From positions 1-34,600 of the forward strand of contig JAZKXZ010000027.1 of NCBI GenBank assembly GCA_045611845.1: a stretch of DNA of 34,600 nt, read 5' to 3'. Of this stretch, positions 9,763 through 15,299 are shown piece after piece. How positions within the stretch are numbered: position 1 is the first letter of the stretch; each line of letters starts with the position of its first letter. Under the pieces are notes generated by a model. It was not told the DNA's origin. It saw only the letters and a program-made list of their open reading frames with translations, and ran no database searches. The stretch comes from Enterocola sp045611845. Lineage in GTDB: Bacteria > Bacteroidota > Bacteroidia > Bacteroidales > Paludibacteraceae. The translations under genes and the position numbers were made by a program.

Positions 9763-10455
9763 TTATTCAGCTGATTTAGGGTCTACTTTTACACCCTTAC
9801 TCATTGTACTTGAAAGATAAATGCTCTTAATATAGATACCTTTAGCAGCAGTAGGTTTAAGTTTAATCAAAGTGCTGATAAATTCTTTAGCATTCTCAGC
9901 TATTTTTTCTGCATCGAAAGATACTTTAGCGATAGCTGCGTGAACGATACCAGTTTTATCTACTTTGAAGTCAATTTTACCTTGTTTTACTTCTTTAACT
10001 GCTTTACCTATTTCGTTGGTTACTGTACCGCTTTTAGGGTTTGGCATTAAACCACGAGGACCTAAAACACGACCTAGAGCACCAAGTTTACCCATAATTG
10101 AAGGCATAGTAATGATGATGTCAATATCAGTCCAACCGCCTTTAATTTTTTCGATAAATTCATCAAGACCAACATAATCAGCGCCAGCAGCTTTTGCTTC
10201 TGCTTCTTTGTCGGGAGTACATAGGGCCAATACGCGAACCTCTTTACCAGTACCGTTAGGAAGTGAAACTACGCCACGTACCATTTGGTTACTTTTACGA
10301 GGGTCTACACCTAAACGAACGTCGATATCGACTGATGCGTCAAATTTAGTAAATGTGATATCTTTTACTAATTGAGCTGCTTCTGCAAGAGAGTAGCTTT
10401 TACCTACTTCAATTTTCTCAGCAGCTAACTTTTGATTTTTTGTCAGTTTACTCAT
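9763..10455 (-). CDS. rplA: 50S ribosomal protein L1
   Basis: The product has 230 residues. Recognisable blocks are SLAEAAQLVKDITFTKFDASVDIDVRLGVDPRKS, the loop PNPKSGTVTNEIGKAVKEVKQGKIDFKVDK and TLIKLKPTAAKGIYIKS, each running in the family order. L1 binds helices H76-78 of 23S rRNA and forms the mobile L1 stalk that helps deacylated tRNA leave. It follows rplK after 18 bases. In E. coli L1 represses the rplK-rplA mRNA; that control is possible here but is not shown by the sequence. Confidence 0.98.
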   Translation of the reverse strand: MSKLTKNQKLAAEKIEVGKSYSLAEAAQLVKDITFTKFDASVDIDVRLGVDPRKSNQMVRGVVSLPNGTGKEVRVLALCTPDKEAEAKAAGADYVGLDEFIEKIKGGWTDIDIIITMPSIMGKLGALGRVLGPRGLMPNPKSGTVTNEIGKAVKEVKQGKIDFKVDKTGIVHAAIAKVSFDAEKIAENAKEFISTLIKLKPTAAKGIYIKSIYLSSTMSKGVKVDPKSAE

Positions 10456-10473
10456 GTTTTAAAAATTGAAGGG

Positions 10474-10917
10474 TTAATTACTTTCTGGAAATTCTCCTTT
10501 AACTGAGATACCCATGCTTCTTGCGGTACCAGCTACCATACGCATTGCTGAATCAATAGTGAAACAGTTTAAATCTGCCATTTTATCAGTTGCAATAGCT
10601 TTAACTTGTTCCCAAGTTACTTCTGCTATTTTCTTTCTGTTAGGCTGAGCAGAACCACTTTTTTGTTTTGTAACTTCAAGTAGTTGGATAGCCACAGGAG
10701 GAGTTTTGATGATAAAATCGAAAGATTTATCAGTGTAATAGGTAATGACCACAGGCAAGATTTTTCCTGCTTTGTCTTGGGTTCTGGCATTAAATTGTTT
10801 GCAAAACTCCATAATATTGATACCCTTGGAACCCAAGGCAGGACCAATTGGAGGAGATGGATTTGCAGCACCACCTTTTACTTGCAATTTGATTTGGCCA
10901 GCAATTTCTTTTGCCAT
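10474..10917 (-). CDS. rplK: 50S ribosomal protein L11
   Basis: The product has 147 residues. The N-terminal domain has KLQVKGGAANPSPPIGPALG, the proline-rich segment that meets the GTPase-associated centre and is the thiostrepton site, then GINIMEFCKQFN. The C-terminal rRNA-binding domain includes MRMVAGTARSMGISV. L11 helps translation factors and RelA respond to the state of the ribosome. nusG ends 64 bases upstream and rplA starts 18 bases downstream, in the standard order. Confidence 0.98.
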   Translation of the reverse strand: MAKEIAGQIKLQVKGGAANPSPPIGPALGSKGINIMEFCKQFNARTQDKAGKILPVVITYYTDKSFDFIIKTPPVAIQLLEVTKQKSGSAQPNRKKIAEVTWEQVKAIATDKMADLNCFTIDSAMRMVAGTARSMGISVKGEFPESN

Positions 10918-10981
10918 GTTATCAAATACTTTTTGTTGTTAATAAATTTATTGGTGAAAAACGGACAAGTAGAGCGTAACC

Positions 10982-11536
10982 TTATTGTCCTTTCTCAACT
11001 TGCATAAAGCTTAATTCTAGCGGAGTTTTGCGTCCGAAGATCATGACCATAACCTTTAGCTTTTTTCTTTCATTGTTAACTTCTTCAATAGTACCTTTGA
11101 AGTCGTTAAATGGTCCAGAGATTACTTTCACTTCTTCACCTACATAGAATGGAACGCTTAGTTCTTCTTCTTGTTCTTGTAGTTTGTCAACAGTACCTAA
11201 GATACGGTTAACTTCAGTTTGTCGAAGTGGAACTATGTTTTTAGAGTCGTTACCGCCTAAAAAGCCAATAACGTTAGGAACGTTACGTAACTCGTGCATA
11301 ATATCACCAGTTAGTACCATTTCTACTAAAACATAACCAGGAAGATAGCTTCTTTCTTTAACTATCTTCTTGTTGTTTCTCATTTGATAAACTTTCTCAG
11401 TAGGGATCAATACTTGAAACACACGTCCGTGATAAAGAGGGTTGTTTCTGATTTCAGCTTCAACATACTCTCTTACTTTGTTTTCCTTACCGCTAACAGC
11501 TCTAAGGACATACCACTTTTTATTAGTTTCAGACAT
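10982..11536 (-). CDS. nusG: Transcription termination/antitermination factor NusG
   Basis: The product has 184 residues from the ATG at 11536. The frame stays open to a TTG six bases further upstream, but a clear GGAGG (11548-11544 on the minus strand) lies 7 bases before this ATG and only 1 base before the TTG, so the ATG is chosen. The NGN domain runs from KWYVLRAVSGKE (8-19) to about 95, with YLPGYVLVEM (64-73) as the family block. A C-terminal KOW domain at about 133-160 begins VGEEVKVISGPF. NusG binds the RNA polymerase clamp, reduces pausing and links polymerase to the ribosome or Rho. It follows secE by 14 bases. Confidence 0.97.
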   Translation of the reverse strand: MSETNKKWYVLRAVSGKENKVREYVEAEIRNNPLYHGRVFQVLIPTEKVYQMRNNKKIVKERSYLPGYVLVEMVLTGDIMHELRNVPNVIGFLGGNDSKNIVPLRQTEVNRILGTVDKLQEQEEELSVPFYVGEEVKVISGPFNDFKGTIEEVNNERKKLKVMVMIFGRKTPLELSFMQVEKGQ

Positions 11537-11543
11537 ATACAAT

Positions 11544-11548
11544 CCTCC
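11544..11548 (-). promoter_or_regulatory. Shine-Dalgarno site of nusG
   Basis: GGAGG on the minus strand, 7 bases before the nusG ATG and just after the secE stop. Strong sites like this are uncommon in Bacteroidetes, and the neighbouring genes here do not show one. Confidence 0.7.
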
Positions 11549-11550
11549 AA

Positions 11551-11742
11551 TTAGCCTATCAAATTATAAATAAATTTCATAATCTCTTCAAAGCCAAGGT
11601 CAATTAACCAAATAATGAGTGACATTATGATGGAAGCAGTTAACACAATGACAGCACTATTGCTTAATTCCTTTGCAGTAGGCCAAGAAACTTTATGTAT
11701 AAGTTCGTTGTAAGATTCTTTTATGTAAGTTACAAACTTCAT
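11551..11742 (-). CDS. secE: Preprotein translocase subunit SecE
   Basis: The product has 63 residues, the short single-span form. An amphipathic N-terminal helix (YIKESYNELIHKVSWPTAKEL) contains the family signature VSWPT. One membrane segment follows at about 30-50 (AVIVLTASIIMSLIIWLIDLG). SecE clamps the SecY channel in the inner membrane. It sits between tRNA-Trp and nusG, as in most bacteria, with nusG 14 bases downstream. Confidence 0.95.
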   Translation of the reverse strand: MKFVTYIKESYNELIHKVSWPTAKELSNSAVIVLTASIIMSLIIWLIDLGFEEIMKFIYNLIG

Positions 11743-11767
11743 GGTTTGTTTAATTATTTTGTTTTAG

Positions 11768-11840
11768 CACGGGTCGAGAGGCTCGAACTCCCGACACCTG
11801 GTTTTGGAGACCAGTGCTCTACCAACTGAGCTAGACCCGT
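11768..11840 (-). tRNA. tRNA-Trp (CCA)
   Basis: A 73-base cloverleaf. The acceptor stem pairs ACGGGTC with GACCCGT. The anticodon stem is CTGGT/ACCAG with loop CTCCAAA (anticodon CCA) and the T arm contains TTCGAGC. The discriminator base is G, as required for Trp. It stands between tuf and secE. No encoded CCA end is present. Confidence 0.97.
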
Positions 11841-11870
11841 AAAAATAGGTCGGTTATTTCTAACTTTTCA

Positions 11871-11888
11871 CTCAGTTGGTAGAGCACT
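11871..11888 (+). repeat. Inverted 18-base copy of the tRNA-Trp D-arm
   Basis: CTCAGTTGGTAGAGCACT on the plus strand equals the sense strand of the tRNA-Trp D-arm region, which is encoded on the minus strand about 40 bases away. In the minus-strand transcript this segment is therefore complementary to the D-arm of the tRNA that follows. Confidence 0.85.
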
Positions 11889-11908
11889 TATGCTCTTCTA
11901 TTTCTAGG

Positions 11909-11929
11909 CAACTGAGCTAGACCCGTAAA
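11909..11929 (-). repeat. Direct 21-base copy of the tRNA-Trp 5' end
   Basis: Bases 11909-11929 are identical to 11823-11843: the acceptor 5' strand, the linker and the start of the D-arm of tRNA-Trp plus three bases in front. After CTCAGTTG the copy leaves the tRNA sequence for about 12 bases and returns at AGAGCA (11896-11891). The rest of a tRNA is absent, so it is a remnant and not a gene. Confidence 0.85.
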
Positions 11930-11933
11930 CAAA

Positions 11934-11953
11934 GGTCCACCTCGCGGTGAACC
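11934..11953 (-). terminator. GNRA-capped hairpin downstream of tuf
   Basis: On the minus strand GGTTCACC pairs with GGTGGACC (one G-U pair) around a GCGA loop, a GNRA tetraloop, followed by TTTGTTT. It lies 25 bases after the tuf stop. It may be a weak terminator or an mRNA 3'-end or processing structure separating tuf from tRNA-Trp. The tail is too short to call a full terminator. Confidence 0.5.
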
Positions 11954-11978
11954 CTTGGGAGTATATACTTAATTAATA

Positions 11979-13166
11979 TTAAGCGATGATTTCTGTGATT
12001 TGACCAGAACCTACTGTACGACCACCTTCACGGATAGCGAAACGTAGACCTACGTTACATGCTACTGGGTAGATTAGTTCTACAGAGATTTCTAAGTTGT
12101 CACCTGGCATAACCATTTCACGTCCTTCTGGAAGAGTGATTTCACCAGTTACGTCCAATGTACGGATGTAGAATTGAGGACGATATTTGTTGTGGAATGG
12201 AGTGTGACGACCACCTTCTTCTTTCTTCAAGATATAAACTGAAGCTTTGAATTTGTTGTGAGGGGTTACTTGACCTGGGTGAGCGATAACCATACCACGT
12301 TTGATTTCGTTTTTGTCGATACCACGAAGTAATAGACCTACGTTATCACCAGCTTCACCTTGATCTAATAATTTACGGAACATTTCAACACCAGTAACAA
12401 CTGATTTCATACCTTCAGCACCAAGACCGATGATTTGAACTTCTTCACCAACTTTGATGATACCAGTTTCGATACGACCTGTTGCAACAGTACCACGACC
12501 AGTGATTGAGAATACGTCTTCAACTGGCATTAGGAATGGTTTGTCGATGTCACGTGGAGGAAGTTGGATCCAAGCGTCAACAGCAGCCATAAGTTCCATT
12601 ACTTTTTCTTCCCATTCAGCTTCACCGTTAAGTGCACCTAGAGCAGAACCACGGATGATAGGAGTGTTGTCACCGTCGAATTCATAGAATGCAAGAAGTT
12701 CACGCATTTCCATTTCAACTAGTTCTAACATTTCTTCGTCGTCAACCATGTCACATTTGTTCATGAATACAACTAGACGAGGAACGTTTACTTGGCGAGC
12801 AAGTAGGATGTGTTCACGTGTTTGAGGCATAGGACCGTCAGTAGCAGCTACTACGATGATAGCACCGTCCATTTGAGCAGCACCAGTAACCATGTTTTTA
12901 ACGTAGTCGGCGTGTCCTGGGCAGTCAACGTGTGCGTAGTGACGATTTTCTGTTTGATATTCAACGTGAGAAGTGTTGATTGTGATACCACGTTCTTTTT
13001 CTTCTGGAGCGTTGTCGATTTGATCGAATGATTTTAATTCTGAAAGACCTTTTTTAGCTAATACTGTTGTGATAGCAGCAGTTAAGGTAGTTTTACCGTG
13101 GTCAACGTGACCAATTGTACCAATGTTTACGTGTGGTTTTGAACGGTCAAATTTTTCTTTTGCCAT
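11979..13166 (-). CDS. tuf: Translation elongation factor Tu
   Basis: The product has 395 residues. GTPase motifs are GHVDHGKT (19-26, P loop), RGITI (59-63, switch I), DCPGH (81-85, switch II, His85 catalytic) and NKCD (136-139, guanine recognition). Domains 2 and 3 follow, with the end GGRTVGSGQITEIIA. EF-Tu with GTP brings aminoacyl-tRNA to the ribosomal A site. Four tRNA genes lie directly upstream on the same strand with no promoter consensus between them and tuf, so they probably share a transcript that is cut at the tRNAs. The gene is intact. Confidence 0.99.
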   Translation of the reverse strand: MAKEKFDRSKPHVNIGTIGHVDHGKTTLTAAITTVLAKKGLSELKSFDQIDNAPEEKERGITINTSHVEYQTENRHYAHVDCPGHADYVKNMVTGAAQMDGAIIVVAATDGPMPQTREHILLARQVNVPRLVVFMNKCDMVDDEEMLELVEMEMRELLAFYEFDGDNTPIIRGSALGALNGEAEWEEKVMELMAAVDAWIQLPPRDIDKPFLMPVEDVFSITGRGTVATGRIETGIIKVGEEVQIIGLGAEGMKSVVTGVEMFRKLLDQGEAGDNVGLLLRGIDKNEIKRGMVIAHPGQVTPHNKFKASVYILKKEEGGRHTPFHNKYRPQFYIRTLDVTGEITLPEGREMVMPGDNLEISVELIYPVACNVGLRFAIREGGRTVGSGQITEIIA

Positions 13167-13217
13167 AATTGTACGTTTTTAAATTGAATTATCTGATTGA
13201 ATGATATACAAAAAAAG

Positions 13218-13290
<73 letters not shown>

Positions 13291-13299
13291 AAAAAAAAG

Positions 13300-13372
13300 A
13301 GCGGGAAACGGGGCTCAAACCCGCGACCCTCAGCTTGGAAGGCTAATGCTCTATCAACTGAGCTATTCCCGC
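13300..13372 (-). tRNA. tRNA-Gly (TCC)
   Basis: 73 bases. The acceptor stem GCGGGAA/TTCCCGC is fully paired. The anticodon stem is TTAGC/GCTGA (one central wobble) with loop CTTCCAA, anticodon TCC. The discriminator base U is usual for Gly. It lies 9 bases from the neighbouring tRNA-Thr (GGT). Confidence 0.95.
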
Positions 13373-13409
13373 AATTTAGATAGCATTGCCATCTGTAAGT
13401 CAAAATTTG

Positions 13410-13492
13410 TGGGCAGTGATGGATTCGAACCACCGAAGTCGAAAGACAGCTGAGTTACAGTCAGCCCCATTTGGCCACTCTGGTAACTGCCC
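13410..13492 (-). tRNA. tRNA-Tyr (GTA)
   Basis: 83 bases, a class II tRNA with a long variable arm (GTCTTTCGAC region). The acceptor stem is GGGCAGT/ACTGCCC. The anticodon stem is GCTGA/TCAGC with loop CTGTAAC, anticodon GTA. The discriminator base is A. Confidence 0.95.
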
Positions 13493-13525
13493 AACGTATT
13501 TTGATTTTTAAAGTAAAAAAATCTG

Positions 13526-13599
13526 AGCCTCTTGTCGGATTCGAACCAACGACCCCGAGATTACAAATCACGTGCTCTGGCCAACTGAGCTAAAGAGGC
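13526..13599 (-). tRNA. tRNA-Thr (TGT)
   Basis: 74 bases. The acceptor stem is GCCTCTT/AAGAGGC. The anticodon arm is CGTGA, loop TTTGTAA, TCTCG, anticodon TGT, with one T-T mismatch in the middle of the stem. The D arm and the T arm (TTCGAAT) are regular. It is the first gene after the cluster promoter. Confidence 0.93.
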
Positions 13600-13661
13600 A
13601 GGGTTGTTTAGTAAACCTTCATTTACAAACCATAAGAGTGGTGTTTTTCGCAAATGGTTTG

Positions 13662-13692
13662 CAAATGTAGGTACTTTTTTTGTATTGGCAAA
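13662..13692 (-). promoter_or_regulatory. Promoter of the tRNA-tuf-secE-nusG block
   Basis: On the minus strand TTTG (13692-13689), a 19-base spacer and TACATTTG (13669-13662) match the Bacteroidetes primary sigma factor consensus exactly. Transcription would start near 13655-13658, about 57 bases before the first tRNA. I saw no comparable element further downstream before rpoC, so this may drive the whole 13-kb block. Confidence 0.75.
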
Positions 13693-13719
13693 ATTTTTCG
13701 ACAAAAAAGTTGCAAAATT

Positions 13720-14013
13720 TTATTGTTTTTTCTCTTTTGCCTTAATTAGCTGTCTTTGGATGGCTTCTGCACACTCATCTGCAGACTGTTCGAAGGTGTC
13801 TGAGACTTTAGATGCAAATAGATCTAGGTGAGGTGCTATTAGTTTGACTTCTACTTCTTTATTGTCTGATGTTTCTGGTTTTACTACTTTTAGTGTAACT
13901 TCTACTAGTTCGATACCTTCGTAAAAGCGTTCTAATTTGTTCATTTTTTTTGTTATGAACTCTTTTAGTTTAGCGGTAGCATCAAAATTGATTGCTTGAA
14001 TCTTTACTTCCAT
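13720..14013 (-). CDS. hpf: Ribosome hibernation-promoting factor, short form
   Basis: The product has 97 residues, the short HPF/YfiA type with no C-terminal dimerisation domain. It begins MEVKIQAINFDATAKLKEFI and keeps the beta-alpha-beta fold signature (LVEVTLKVVKPETSDNKEVEVKL, then VSDTFEQSADECAEAIQRQL). Such proteins bind the decoding channel of the 30S subunit and silence ribosomes in slow growth. It is the last gene of rpsU-xerC-hpf, 26 bases after xerC. The tRNA-tuf promoter lies just beyond its stop. Confidence 0.9.
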   Translation of the reverse strand: MEVKIQAINFDATAKLKEFITKKMNKLERFYEGIELVEVTLKVVKPETSDNKEVEVKLIAPHLDLFASKVSDTFEQSADECAEAIQRQLIKAKEKKQ

Positions 14014-14039
14014 GATCTTTCACTTTAAAGGTTAATAAT

Positions 14040-14912
14040 TTATTTTCTAGGGTGAGCTTGCTTATATGTTTTTTTAAGCTGCTCATATGACGTATGTGTA
14101 TATATCTGTGTTGCGGCTAGGTTCGCGTGGCCTAATAATTCTTTTACTGCACTTATTTCGGCTCCGTTGTTTAAAAGACTGCTTGCGAAACTGTGTCTTA
14201 TAACGTGAGGGCTTCTTTTACTCAGTGATGAAACTTCGCCCATGCTTGATTTTACTATTCTATATATAAGGTTAGGATATGATTGCTCTCCTGTGTCTGT
14301 TAATATAAAATAGGGTGAGTCGAATATTTGGTTTTTTAGGTTTATGTATTCTTCTGCTTTTTCCTTTAAGTTTTTGCTTATAGGTATTATTCTTTCTTTA
14401 TTTCCCTTTCCGACTATACGCAAAGTTAATGAAAAAAAATTAAAATCACTATCTTTTAAACCGATTAATTCTGCTCTTCTTATGCCGGTTTGATATAAAA
14501 TTTCTAAAATTATGTTATTTCTTATCTCGGCGAAGTCATTTTTTGCATTTTCTGTTGATTCTAATGCGGTGTCGAGCTCGTTAGTTTTGAAAAAAACAGG
14601 TAATTTTTTAGGTGTTTTTAGTGCTTGAAGTTTGCTGCAAGGATTTGACTTTACATGATTGTTTCTTAATCCAAACTTAAACAATGATTTTAGAGCAGAG
14701 AGATATCTGTTTATTGAAGAACTTTCTATATTTTTAGATTTTAGTTGGAGAATCCAGTTTCTAATGTGTTTGAGTTCGGTTTGCTCTATGGAAAGTGAGT
14801 AGTTTTCGGTGAGAAAATCTTGAAACTGGTAGATGTCGTTTTGATACGAAAAAACAGTACAAGAAGAATATTTCTTCTCGTACTGTATATATTGTAGAAA
14901 CGATTTTACCAT
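14040..14912 (-). CDS. xerC: Tyrosine recombinase XerC/XerD family
   Basis: The product has 290 residues, the length of chromosomal Xer proteins. An N-terminal SAM-like DNA-binding domain (about 1-95) precedes the catalytic domain. All active-site residues are visible: R145 (TGIRRAEL), K169 (VGKGNKER), H236 and R239 (HVIRHSF), H262 (LGHANLA) and the nucleophile Y271 (IYTHTS). Xer recombinases resolve chromosome dimers at dif. The position between rpsU and hpf is typical of Bacteroidetes and argues for the housekeeping enzyme rather than a phage or transposon integrase. A perfect 10-bp palindrome touches the start codon. XerC versus XerD is not settled by sequence alone. Confidence 0.9.
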   Translation of the reverse strand: MVKSFLQYIQYEKKYSSCTVFSYQNDIYQFQDFLTENYSLSIEQTELKHIRNWILQLKSKNIESSSINRYLSALKSLFKFGLRNNHVKSNPCSKLQALKTPKKLPVFFKTNELDTALESTENAKNDFAEIRNNIILEILYQTGIRRAELIGLKDSDFNFFSLTLRIVGKGNKERIIPISKNLKEKAEEYINLKNQIFDSPYFILTDTGEQSYPNLIYRIVKSSMGEVSSLSKRSPHVIRHSFASSLLNNGAEISAVKELLGHANLAATQIYTHTSYEQLKKTYKQAHPRK

Positions 14913-14937
14913 TTTGTCTTAATTTTCTTAAGACAAA
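14913..14937 (-). promoter_or_regulatory. Palindrome abutting the xerC start codon
   Basis: TTTGTCTTAA (14913-14922) and TTAAGACAAA (14928-14937) are exact reverse complements around a 5-base loop, and the xerC ATG (14912-14910) follows with no gap. In RNA the hairpin would hold the initiation region. As DNA it could be a protein site. It lies between rpsU and xerC and has no U-run, so it is not a simple terminator. Confidence 0.6.
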
Positions 14938-14965
14938 TATAGTAAATTACAATCAAAAGAAAAAA

Positions 14966-15157
14966 TTAATCTTCGTTTTGTTGTAGTTGTTGAACGTAAA
15001 CAGCGTGCATTTTACGTTCACGTTTCACTTCTGAAGGTTTGTTGAATGCTTGACGTCTTCTTAATTCTTTTACTACGCCAGTTTTTTCAAATTTCTTTTT
15101 GAATTTTTTCAAGGCTTTTTCAATGTTTTCGCCTTCTTTTACAGGAACTACTATCAT
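14966..15157 (-). CDS. rpsU: 30S ribosomal protein S21
   Basis: The product has 63 residues. It begins MIVVPVKEGENIEKALKKFKKKFEKTGV and continues with the basic stretch LRRRQAFNKPSEVKRERK, both typical of bS21. S21 sits on the 30S platform near the 3' end of 16S rRNA; in Bacteroidetes it has been linked to masking of the anti-Shine-Dalgarno tail. It heads the rpsU-xerC-hpf unit, about 50 bases downstream of a consensus promoter. Confidence 0.96.
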   Translation of the reverse strand: MIVVPVKEGENIEKALKKFKKKFEKTGVVKELRRRQAFNKPSEVKRERKMHAVYVQQLQQNED

Positions 15158-15211
15158 ACCTTAATTTAGAATATATAATTGGTTAAACTTTTTCTATTTT
15201 TTTTGAGTGTG

Positions 15212-15242
15212 CAAATTTACGCAATCAAATCTTATTAACAAA
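15212..15242 (-). promoter_or_regulatory. Promoter of rpsU-xerC-hpf
   Basis: On the minus strand TTTG (15242-15239), 19 bases, TAAATTTG (15219-15212). Start of transcription near 15205-15208 gives a leader of about 50 bases. It is divergent from the promoter at 15259-15289, with only 16 bases between the two -33 boxes. Confidence 0.75.
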
Positions 15243-15258
15243 TTTTTTCTGAGGTTTT

Positions 15259-15289
15259 TTTGTTAAAAGATGGAGAAATCATAACTTTG
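15259..15289 (+). promoter_or_regulatory. Promoter of the M24 aminopeptidase gene
   Basis: TTTG (15259-15262), 19 bases, TAACTTTG (15282-15289). The predicted start site falls within a few bases of the ATG at 15300, so the mRNA would have almost no leader. Confidence 0.75.
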
Positions 15290-15299
15290 TACCTTAGAA

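Noticed and set aside
11871..11929. tRNA-Trp fragments as an attachment site of an integrated element
   Set aside because: Integrases usually duplicate the tRNA 3' end; these are 5' and D-arm pieces only about 100 bases from the gene, one inverted, and no integrated DNA lies between.
13526..13599. T-T mismatch in the anticodon stem of tRNA-Thr (TGT) as evidence of a pseudogene
   Set aside because: All other arms pair well, and as far as I recall this tRNA has the same form in other Bacteroidales.
14040..14912. Tyrosine recombinase as a sign of a prophage or integrative element
   Set aside because: It lies between rpsU and hpf, has the length and all residues of a chromosomal Xer protein, and no phage or conjugation gene is near.
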